From the NCBI GenBank assembly GCA_964342355.1, contig CAYFFG010000015.1:1-64000 (forward strand): a stretch of 64,000 bases of DNA, read 5' to 3'. The notes below the pieces were generated by a model. The model was given only the letters and a program-made list of their open reading frames with translations, searched no databases and was not told the origin of the DNA. Origin of the DNA: Hirschia sp964342355. Its GTDB lineage: Bacteria; Pseudomonadota; Alphaproteobacteria; Caulobacterales; Hyphomonadaceae. Every line of letters starts with the position of its first letter. The stretch's first letter is position 1. The position numbers and the translations under genes are program-made. Positions 51,839 to 59,539 of this stretch are shown piece after piece.

Positions 51839-52039
51839 ATGGAACTTATCTTCAACGGCGAGACAACGACTTTCGAGCGTGGCGGCTCGGTGAAGGACTT
51901 CATTGAGAGCCTGGGGTTGCCGGAAAAAGGAATTGCAGTAGAGCGAAATCTGGAGATTGTCCCGAAATCAGCCTATGCAGACACCCAGCTTGAATCAGGT
52001 GACAAGCTAGAAATTATCCAATTCGTAGGAGGCGGTTGA
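51839..52039 (+). CDS. thiS: Thiamine sulfur-carrier protein ThiS
   Basis: A 66-residue ubiquitin-like protein whose C-terminal Gly-Gly (IIQFVGGG) accepts sulfur as thiocarboxylate for building the thiazole of thiamine. ATG 51839 gives the family length; the long open frame upstream (from 51470) is antisense to aroQ and not real. The stop TGA shares bases with the thiG ATG, so the two are coupled. No TPP riboswitch was found in the 108 nt before it. Confidence 0.93.
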   Translation: MELIFNGETTTFERGGSVKDFIESLGLPEKGIAVERNLEIVPKSAYADTQLESGDKLEIIQFVGGG

Positions 52040-52830
52040 TGCGCCAGGAAGACCAGTCACACAATGACGCGCTTACCATTGCCGGGCGGACGTTTTCGTC
52101 CCGCTTGATTATCGGCACTGGTAAATATGAAAGCTACACACAAAACGCCGATGCAGCCGTTGCTGCTGGCGCTGAGATTGTGACGGTGGCTGTGCGTCGT
52201 GTGAACTTGTCAGACCCTTCTAAAGAACGCCTTGTCGACAAGCTGGATCCGGAAAAGTTCACTTATCTGCCAAACACCGCAGGCTGTTTTACAGCTGAGG
52301 ACGCCATCCGCACCCTGCGTCTTGCGCGTGAAGCAGGGGGCTGGTCGCTGGTGAAGCTAGAAGTTCTGGCGGACCAGAAAACGCTTTATCCGGACATGGT
52401 GGAAACTCTGCGCGCAGCAGAACTGCTCATCAAAGAAGGTTTTGATGTGATGGTCTATTGTTCGGATGATCCGGTTTACGCCCGCCGCCTGGAAGAAGTT
52501 GGCTGTGCGGCGATCATGCCTTTGGGCGCGCCAATCGGGTCGGGTTTAGGCATTCAAAATCCTGTGAACATCCGTTTGATTGTCGAACAATCGCGCGTGC
52601 CCGTTATTGTGGATGCTGGTGTTGGAACCGCATCTGACGCAGCCATCGCTATGGAGCTTGGCTGTGATGGTGTGTTGATGAACACAGCGATTGCAGAAGC
52701 AAAAGACCCAATTCGAATGGCCAGAGCCATGAAGCACGCTGTGATCGCTGGCCGTGACGCCTATCTGGCGGGCCGCATGCCTAAGAAAAAGTATGCGGAC
52801 CCGTCTTCGCCATTGGCGGGCCTGATCTAG
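52039..52830 (+). CDS. thiG: Thiazole synthase
   Basis: TIM-barrel enzyme that joins deoxyxylulose phosphate, dehydroglycine and ThiS-bound sulfur into the thiamine thiazole. The 263 residues include IIGTGKYESYTQNADAAVAA, EIVTVAVRR, LPNTAGCFTAEDAIRTLRLA, KLEVLADQKTLYPDM and the phosphate-binding VPVIVDAGVGTASDAAIAME, with the Schiff-base Lys in the KLEVL strand. Start is ATG 52039, overlapping the thiS stop. No further thi gene is in view; others must be elsewhere. Confidence 0.97.
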   Translation: MRQEDQSHNDALTIAGRTFSSRLIIGTGKYESYTQNADAAVAAGAEIVTVAVRRVNLSDPSKERLVDKLDPEKFTYLPNTAGCFTAEDAIRTLRLAREAGGWSLVKLEVLADQKTLYPDMVETLRAAELLIKEGFDVMVYCSDDPVYARRLEEVGCAAIMPLGAPIGSGLGIQNPVNIRLIVEQSRVPVIVDAGVGTASDAAIAMELGCDGVLMNTAIAEAKDPIRMARAMKHAVIAGRDAYLAGRMPKKKYADPSSPLAGLI

Positions 52831-52848
52831 GGGTATTAGGCGCGCAGC

Positions 52849-53592
52849 TTATGAGCTGCGCGCGTCCTTGATCAGCTGATCAAGTAAAGGTTTGTTCAGG
52901 CCTTCGACAAAGTGGCCATTGACGTAGAAGCTAGGTGTGGCCTGAACATTTGCTTCACGCGCCAGTTTCAGCACTTCGTCGACAAACCGGTAAGCCTGAG
53001 CGCTTTCCATGTCTTTTTCCAACTGATCAACATCCAGACCGGCTTCTGCTGCAATCTTCAGGATGTTTGATTTGTTGAGCTTGTTGTTCTGCATCATCGC
53101 AGTGTGCATTTCACGGTATTTGCCCTGCATGGACGCAGCTACCGACGCACGCGCAGCCAGTGCCGAAGTGCGCGTACGTGAATCAAGAACCGGCAGTTCC
53201 ATGAACACGACACGGACATCCTGACGTTTGTCATCCAGTTGAGACATCAACCAGCTTGTTGCATTGCGGCAGTGCGGGCAGTTGTAGTCAAAAAACTCAA
53301 CTATGGTGATTGGCGCATCAGCCGGGCCGAGGGTCGGAGCGTTTTCCAAGGCTAAAAACTTAGCGCTGTATTCTTTGTGCTTTTCAACGCTTTCAGCGAC
53401 CTGGCGGCGGTCGAGTTCTTCAAATGCTTCGATTAGCACTTCTGGATTATTGACGATGTATTCGTGAACAATCTTCTCGATGGCTTCTTTGTCAGTTGTT
53501 GAAACGGGCTCGGACTGCGCCTGCGAACACGCGGCAATGGACATAGCGGCGATGCTTGCGGCCGTCATGGCCAGTGTCTTTAAGCGTGACAT
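52849..53592 (-). CDS. DsbA-family periplasmic thiol:disulfide lipoprotein
   Basis: About 247 residues from ATG 53592 (AGGATAC upstream; the frame opens at 53637). A signal with lipobox SIAAC indicates a lipoprotein. After a helical Com1-like N-terminal part (IVHEYIVNNPEVLIEAFEEL) comes the thioredoxin fold with the redox site FDYNCPHCRNAT and a cis-Pro stretch VQATPSFYVNGHFVEG. CPHC is the DsbA motif. It belongs to the DsbA/ScsC-like oxidoreductases, oxidase or isomerase unknown. It is convergent with thiG and follows the M48 protease gene. Confidence 0.9.
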   Translation of the reverse strand: MSRLKTLAMTAASIAAMSIAACSQAQSEPVSTTDKEAIEKIVHEYIVNNPEVLIEAFEELDRRQVAESVEKHKEYSAKFLALENAPTLGPADAPITIVEFFDYNCPHCRNATSWLMSQLDDKRQDVRVVFMELPVLDSRTRTSALAARASVAASMQGKYREMHTAMMQNNKLNKSNILKIAAEAGLDVDQLEKDMESAQAYRFVDEVLKLAREANVQATPSFYVNGHFVEGLNKPLLDQLIKDARSS

Positions 53593-53660
53593 TGAAGTAT
53601 CCTGATCAGAATTAATTAGCATGACTTTGCGGCACACTAAGCACGTTGCGTTTCCAAATG

Positions 53661-55052
53661 CTAATGATGATGGTTCACGTCCGATTGAACACGTAGGGAA
53701 AAGTTGCGCGGACGTGCTGTGCGAATGCTGGCTTCGCTAATGGCTGCAATGTCGTCTGCGCGTCGCCATTTAGGGCTGCCCTCATCCAGGTCTTCCAGGG
53801 CGCGTCGGGCAAATAAGTGCGCGCGCTGAATATCGCCAATCACGTAAGCAGCTTCTGCTGTCGCAAGCTCCGCTTCGCCTGTGCGTCCAAGCGCGCCAAG
53901 CGCAAAAGACAATTGACGCCACGCATAGCCATTGCCGGGTTCAAGAACGAGTGCGCGATGCAGCAATACTTCAGCTTCTTCGTTTGCTGCATGTGTGTTC
54001 AGCGCAATCAATGACTGAGCCAGGTTCACATAAAGCAGGGAGTGCTCCTGTGTGAGTTCCAGAGCGCGACGGTGTGGCGGAATGGATTCTTCAAACCTGC
54101 CATTTTCAAACAGGATCTGACCATGCAGCTCATGAAAATATGGATTGTCTGGGGATTCTTCCAACAGGATCGAGATCTCTTTAAGCGCGGCCGTCACATC
54201 ATGGTTCTGGTGGGCGGCAATTGCGCGCGCGTATCGCGCAGGAGCGCTCGTGTCTGTCAGCGGATATTTTGAATAGACAGATCGCGGGCGCAAAAAGCCT
54301 TCCAGCTTAGCCTGCATCATCATCATTTCGGTCTGATAGCTTTCTGGCAGCGGGCTCGCTTTTTCGGTGACCTCATCTGCACGATTTCTCAGTGCGCCGA
54401 TACGCGGGCCAATCTCAGGGTGCGTGCGGTAATAAGGGTCCTGACGGTTGACGGACATCACTTCAGAGACCCGGATTTGTTCCATGAAGGACACTAGTCC
54501 GTCAGCGGGCATACCTGTTTTTTCAAGAAGTCTGAGGCCGGTCTGGTCCGCTGAGCTTTCTTCGATGCGCGTATACTTGAAAAAGGTGAGGGCGGCAGCC
54601 TGCTGGGAAGACGCCAGAAGCGCAACACCCGCATCAGGCGCGCCAGCCGCCACAGCAAGCACACCTAGTCCAAGTGCAATCCATGATGTGCCAGCAGCGG
54701 ATTGAGCGGCTTGTGTGCGCGTAATGTTGTGACCGCCGACAATGTGTCCGGTCTCGTGCGCCATCACGCCAATAATTTCCTGGGGCGTTTCTGCGGACAT
54801 CAAAAGACCTGTGTGCAGAAACATATTCTGACCGCCTGCCACAAACGCGTTCAGCGAATTGTCGTTGACGATAAAGAGGTCCACATCGTCCGGATTCAGG
54901 CCGCCAGCTTCAAACAATGGCTCGCCATATTTGCGCAGCGTGGCTTCAATTTCCGCATCACGGATCAGGCTTTGCGCATGCGCCACAACGGGTACAGCAA
55001 TCGCAATCGCTGCTGCAGCAAGCAAATGAGGGATTCTTCTTAACACGCCCAT
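53661..55052 (-). CDS. Periplasmic M48 metalloprotease with TPR repeats (BepA-like)
   Basis: About 463 residues from ATG 55052, which opens a signal peptide (LLAAAAIAIAVPVVAHAQ) with GGAGAG upstream. Zinc protease domain: HETGHIVGGHN at the active site and the third ligand in ESSADQTGLRLLEKTG. The C-terminal half has about four TPR-like repeats (e.g. NPYFHELHGQILFENGRFEE). BepA-type proteins degrade or chaperone misassembled outer-membrane proteins. The order M48 then DsbA-like gene is leftward with a 68-nt gap, and both serve envelope protein quality control. Confidence 0.92.
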   Translation of the reverse strand: MGVLRRIPHLLAAAAIAIAVPVVAHAQSLIRDAEIEATLRKYGEPLFEAGGLNPDDVDLFIVNDNSLNAFVAGGQNMFLHTGLLMSAETPQEIIGVMAHETGHIVGGHNITRTQAAQSAAGTSWIALGLGVLAVAAGAPDAGVALLASSQQAAALTFFKYTRIEESSADQTGLRLLEKTGMPADGLVSFMEQIRVSEVMSVNRQDPYYRTHPEIGPRIGALRNRADEVTEKASPLPESYQTEMMMMQAKLEGFLRPRSVYSKYPLTDTSAPARYARAIAAHQNHDVTAALKEISILLEESPDNPYFHELHGQILFENGRFEESIPPHRRALELTQEHSLLYVNLAQSLIALNTHAANEEAEVLLHRALVLEPGNGYAWRQLSFALGALGRTGEAELATAEAAYVIGDIQRAHLFARRALEDLDEGSPKWRRADDIAAISEASIRTARPRNFSLRVQSDVNHHH

Positions 55053-55192
55053 GTTCAGACGCTCTCCTTTTCGTCCCCCGACGTTACAGATCTTATTCTC
55101 CCACATGACATCCTATCTGATCATCTGGCCCACTACCAACCCCACAACTGTTCACACAGCTGCGAGGCGGCAATAAGGCAAAATGCAGGATG

Positions 55193-57871
55193 TTATTTTT
55201 TGTTCCACCAACCTATGCGGCGTTTCTTTGGCGGAGCGGCTTCTTCAAGCGTCGGCGCGCTTGTGTGCAGGGAATGCAGCGTTGCGCCCGCTGGTTCGGC
55301 TTCGTCCGCCTCTGCAGGAACAGGCTCTGAAATGTCCTCAACAGCTTCTTCTGCGGCGACATCCGCTTCAGTCTCAGCCACTGGTTCGGGCTCGACGGGA
55401 GCTTCTTCAACAGGCGGTTCAATCTCTACGACTGGCTCGGCGGTTGTTTCGACTGATTCTGTTGTGGGTTCGGGTTCCGTCGCCGGTTCCTGCTCCTCCG
55501 ATTGCGTCTGCGCCGCGGCGGATGGGACTGGTTCTTCTGATCCGTCGGTGTCTGAACCGGACTTTTCTTCAACGCTGCCTGATCCGTCGACAGTGTCTGT
55601 TTCGTTTGCTGTGTCGACTTTGTCATCAGCAGGCGCTGCAACAGGTTCGACACTGTCGTCATCAACCGGCGAGTCCATCTCGTCAGATTGATCGGCTTCT
55701 TCGAAGAGAAAGGGCGCTGACGCAATTGCGTCAATCATTTCACCTCCGTCCATTGCGACGTCAGGTGTGCGGCGACGTACCCGGCGCTTGCGAGAGCGCT
55801 TGGAGCGTCCGCCACTGCCTTCTTTGCTGGTCTCTTCTGTTTCAACTTCAGCATTTTCAGGCGCGTCTGACCCGCTACGTCTGCGACGTCCGCCGCGACG
55901 ACCGCGACGACGGCGTTTCGAATTGTTTTCGGACTGCTCTTTATCAGAAGAATCAGCTGACCCTTCATCCTCCTCGCCATCATCTTCATCAATGACATCA
56001 AGGCCGGTAGAGCTTGTGTCCTCTTCCTCTTCGACTTCGCGGTGGCGGCGACGTCTCTTGGTCGACGCCGGCGGTGTGATCGGTTGGTAAGGAATAACTT
56101 TTCCGCGACTTGTCGCCTCAATTTCAAAATCACCCGGCATGAGGTGGTCATTCGTCTCGATGACGACGTCCACACCAGTTGTTTCTTCCATCAGCGTGAT
56201 AGCTTCACGCTTGTTGTTGAGGATGTATAGCGCGACGTCAGCTGGCGCCTCAGCGGATACTTTTTCAACGCGTTTGTCGGCGGCGCGCTCTTCGATTGCG
56301 CGCAATAATTGTAATGCAGCGGATTCGATAGAACGCGTGCGACCTGTGCCCGAACATGCCTTACATGGCTCTGAAGACAGCTCCAGGACACCTGCGCGAC
56401 GACGCTGACGCGAAATCTCAAACAGACCAAACTGGCTGATGCGTCCGGTTTGAACGCGTGCGCGGTCGATTGAAAGGCATTCCTTCATCTTCTTTTCGAC
56501 CGCACGATTGTGCTTGGTTTCTTCCATGTCGATGAAGTCGATGACGATCAGACCTGCCAGGTCACGCAGACGCATCTGACGGCAGGCTTCAGCCGCCGCT
56601 TCCAAATTGGTCTTCAGCGCGGTCGCTTCAATATTGCGCTCACGCGTTGCTTTACCTGAGTTCACATCAATCGCGACAAGAGCTTCTGTCTGGTTGATGA
56701 CCAGGTATCCGCCTGATGGCAGGTTCACCACCGGAGAGAAAATGTTGTCGAGCTGCGGTTCGATCCCGTTGGAAATGAACAGCGGCGTGCGTTTGTCGTG
56801 CTCGATCACTTTGTTGACGTGATCAGGCATCAACATTTTGATGACGTCGCGCGCTTGTTTATAGGCAGCGTTTCCTTCGACCTGAATTTCGTCGATATCT
56901 CGGTCGTAAAGATCTCGGATCGCACGCAGCACCAGATCGCCTTCCTCATGGATGAGGCAGGGAGCGATGGATTCAAGTGTCTGGTTGCGAATGTTGGACC
57001 ACAACCGCATCAGGTATTCATAGTCTCGGCTGATTTCGCTCTTTGTGCGTTTTGCGCCTGCTGTGCGGATGATCAGTCCCATGCCTTCCGGCACGTCAAA
57101 CTCACCCATGATCTTTTTGAGGCGTTTGCGGTCAGATGCGTTGGTGATCTTGCGGCTGATGCCGCCGCCACGCGCAGTGTTTGGCATCAACACGCCATAT
57201 CGGCCTGCTAAGGACAGATATGTGGTGACTGCCGCGCCCTTGTTGCCGCGTTCTTCTTTGACGACCTGGATCAACATCACCTGACGACGTTTGATCACTT
57301 CCTGAATTTTATAGCGCTTAACCGCACGCGCCGGCTTGCGCGCGCGCGCCGGCGCTTCGTCAGCCGTATCAGTGTCGTCGCCTTCTGAATCAGCATCCGA
57401 AGATGCGGTTTCTTCGTCGCTGTCTGTGTCTACTAAGGACTGATCTTCCGCGTCATCATCTGAGGCGGCGTCTTCCTCAACAGCGTCAGAGCTATCTTCA
57501 GAAGCGTCCACTTCCTTATGCGCTGTGTCTTCTTCGTGCTCGTGTTCGATGACATCATCGTCGTCATCATCATCGTCACGAATTGGACCCATTTGCTCAG
57601 CGATGAGGGCCGCGCGGTCCTCTGCTGGTATCTGATAGTAATCAGGATGGATTTCCGAAAAGGCGAGGAAGCCATGACGATTGCCGCCATATTCCACAAA
57701 CGCAGCCTGAAGAGACGGCTCAACGCGCGTCACTTTCGCCAGGTATATGTTGCCTCTTAGTTGTCGCTTATCCCGGGCCTCAAAGTCGAAGTCCTCGATT
57801 TGTCCGTCGGCGACGACCGTCACCCGGGTTTCTTCCGGATGCGCGGCGTCGATCAACATGAGCTTGCTCAT
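55193..57871 (-). CDS. rne: Ribonuclease E, with PNPase-binding tail
   Basis: Endoribonuclease of the RNA degradosome. The 892 residues start with an S1 domain (LRGNIYLAKVTRVEPSLQAA) split at about residues 98-178 by a very acidic insert, and then resume at KIQEVIKRRQVMLIQVVKEE. The 5'-sensor, DNase-like catalytic domain with IDFIDMEETKHNRAV, and the Zn-link Cys pair in EPCKACSGTGR follow. The C-terminal part has an Arg-rich RNA-binding stretch (KRRRRGRRGGRRRR), a long acidic Glu/Pro region and a final PKKRRIGWWNKK. In Caulobacter a C-terminal GWW motif binds PNPase, so the same is likely here. Confidence 0.95.
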   Translation of the reverse strand: MSKLMLIDAAHPEETRVTVVADGQIEDFDFEARDKRQLRGNIYLAKVTRVEPSLQAAFVEYGGNRHGFLAFSEIHPDYYQIPAEDRAALIAEQMGPIRDDDDDDDDVIEHEHEEDTAHKEVDASEDSSDAVEEDAASDDDAEDQSLVDTDSDEETASSDADSEGDDTDTADEAPARARKPARAVKRYKIQEVIKRRQVMLIQVVKEERGNKGAAVTTYLSLAGRYGVLMPNTARGGGISRKITNASDRKRLKKIMGEFDVPEGMGLIIRTAGAKRTKSEISRDYEYLMRLWSNIRNQTLESIAPCLIHEEGDLVLRAIRDLYDRDIDEIQVEGNAAYKQARDVIKMLMPDHVNKVIEHDKRTPLFISNGIEPQLDNIFSPVVNLPSGGYLVINQTEALVAIDVNSGKATRERNIEATALKTNLEAAAEACRQMRLRDLAGLIVIDFIDMEETKHNRAVEKKMKECLSIDRARVQTGRISQFGLFEISRQRRRAGVLELSSEPCKACSGTGRTRSIESAALQLLRAIEERAADKRVEKVSAEAPADVALYILNNKREAITLMEETTGVDVVIETNDHLMPGDFEIEATSRGKVIPYQPITPPASTKRRRRHREVEEEEDTSSTGLDVIDEDDGEEDEGSADSSDKEQSENNSKRRRRGRRGGRRRRSGSDAPENAEVETEETSKEGSGGRSKRSRKRRVRRRTPDVAMDGGEMIDAIASAPFLFEEADQSDEMDSPVDDDSVEPVAAPADDKVDTANETDTVDGSGSVEEKSGSDTDGSEEPVPSAAAQTQSEEQEPATEPEPTTESVETTAEPVVEIEPPVEEAPVEPEPVAETEADVAAEEAVEDISEPVPAEADEAEPAGATLHSLHTSAPTLEEAAPPKKRRIGWWNKK

Positions 57872-58237
57872 GTAGTTTAGCCTTTATGTCTGATGAGTGC
57901 GGTGCGGCGCAAAAAGAAGCGACCAGCGTCCCGCAATACGTGTTTACGTCAAGCGTCAGGTGACGCTGCTTTCCAGAGCGCGCAGAGCAATGTCTAGATT
58001 TTGACAGGGTCGGTCCCATCAATGTCCCTAATCGGCGGCGGCGCCTCATATCAAGGGCAGCCGACTCCGCGCGTTTGAAATCCAAAAAATCAACTACTCA
58101 CTCAAGAGGTCCCTTTGGAAGGAGCGCGCAGTTGACGTCGCCGTAACAGGCAACTGGTTACTAATCTGCCCAATCAATCACAAAAAAGAAAGTATAACTT
58201 TAACACGAACTGGTGTTCATCCTGCCTTAATTCAATT
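57872..58237. other. 366-nt divergent spacer between rne and amiC
   Basis: It holds the promoters of two divergent genes and probably a long 5' untranslated leader of rne, which in many bacteria mediates self-control of rne mRNA. I see no reading frame with a ribosome site and no clear stem-loop family. The part next to amiC (58170-58230) is AT-rich with an A run, the part next to rne is GC-rich. Confidence 0.4.
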
Positions 58238-59473
58238 GTGATATCGCAAATAGCTCGTCGTAGCGCAGAGGATAGCGGTTTGCTGAGTCGGCTGTTTTTT
58301 TTCGTAATTAGCGCAGTTTTCTGCGTTTTTTCGACTGCCGCGCAGGCGCAAAGCGGAGCGGGCGGTCGTGTGAGCGACGTTCGATTCGGCCAGAACAGCG
58401 ACATGACACGCGTTGTCGTTGATTCAGATATCCGTCTTGATTACGAATATTTCACGCTCGCAAATGGGTCTATGCGTCTGGTTATCGACATGCCGCGCAT
58501 CCGTTGGACCATAAACGGGCAGACGAGCGAAGCGGGCTCAGGCGCCGGTACGGGTGTTGTGCGCCAATATCGCTATGGTCACAACTCAGCCAGCACCTCC
58601 CGCCTTGTTTTAGATCTTGATCAGCCAGCCCGAGTGGTCAGCCGGGAATACATCAAGCCAAAGGGTAATAATCAAAACCACAGGATCGTGTTAGATCTTG
58701 AAGCGACAGATTATGCCGTTTTCGCTAAATACTCCGGCGCTCCGGAGCATCGGGACGACAAGAACAAGAAACGTCAGCGCCGCAAACCGCTGATTGTGAT
58801 TGACGCGGGACATGGCGGACGCGACCCAGGCGCCATCGGTGTCGGCGGTCATAAAGAAAAAGACGTCAATCTTTCAGCTGCGTTTGCTCTAAAAGATGCG
58901 CTGACGCGCACGAACCGTTATGATGTCGCTTTGACGCGTGATCATGACGAATTCATCGAATTAGAAGACCGCGTAGATCGCGCCCGAGGATATAAAGCGG
59001 ATCTGTTTATCTCTCTGCATGCTGACGCTGGCGCAAAATCGCACACGCGCGGCGCTTCAGTTTACACCTTGTCTTCCTCAGGCGCGAAGCGTGCTGAACG
59101 CATAAGGGAATCACAAAACTGGATTCTCGACATCGAAAAGGACGACACCCGCTCCACGCAAGTGCAGGACATTTTAGTTGATCTTGCAGTCAACGAAACG
59201 AAAAACCGTTCCTCAGAGTTTGCACAGACTTTGATTCCGCAGATTAACAAAGCTGGCTGGCCAACAGTTCAGCGCACGCATCGTGACGCTGGTTTCTTTG
59301 TTTTGCTGGCGCCGGATGTGCCTGCGGTCCTGCTGGAAATGGGTTTTATGACCAATGCCTCAGACGAAGCGCTGCTGACCTCTGGACGCCAGCGCAGAAA
59401 GCTGATTAACGCCATTGTTGAATCCATCGACATCTTCTTTTCCGAAGAAGAACTGTACGTGGCGCAAAGGTAA
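58238..59473 (+). CDS. amiC: N-acetylmuramoyl-L-alanine amidase, AmiC-like
   Basis: Periplasmic zinc amidase that cuts the stem peptide from muramic acid and separates dividing cells. A signal sequence (LFFFVISAVFCVFSTAAQA) precedes an AMIN domain (about residues 45-165), which targets septal peptidoglycan. The Amidase_3 domain follows: VIDAGHGGRDPGAIGVGGHK (zinc His), ISLHADAGA and VPAVLLEMGFMTN with the catalytic Glu. The open frame begins with GTG 58238, giving 411 residues; a start a dozen codons later is possible. PBP1A follows after 66 nt, a common pair in this class. Confidence 0.92.
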   Translation: MISQIARRSAEDSGLLSRLFFFVISAVFCVFSTAAQAQSGAGGRVSDVRFGQNSDMTRVVVDSDIRLDYEYFTLANGSMRLVIDMPRIRWTINGQTSEAGSGAGTGVVRQYRYGHNSASTSRLVLDLDQPARVVSREYIKPKGNNQNHRIVLDLEATDYAVFAKYSGAPEHRDDKNKKRQRRKPLIVIDAGHGGRDPGAIGVGGHKEKDVNLSAAFALKDALTRTNRYDVALTRDHDEFIELEDRVDRARGYKADLFISLHADAGAKSHTRGASVYTLSSSGAKRAERIRESQNWILDIEKDDTRSTQVQDILVDLAVNETKNRSSEFAQTLIPQINKAGWPTVQRTHRDAGFFVLLAPDVPAVLLEMGFMTNASDEALLTSGRQRRKLINAIVESIDIFFSEEELYVAQR

Positions 59474-59539
59474 TCTTCCCTATAAGTGTCTGGCGCGCCA
59501 TAAAGTCACCCAATTAGCGAGTGATTCTTCGGCCATTCG

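Noticed and set aside
55183..55995. Rightward frame of 270 residues opposite rne
   Set aside because: Arg/Leu/Gln-rich shadow of the acidic and repetitive RNase E C-terminal region; no ribosome site or family.
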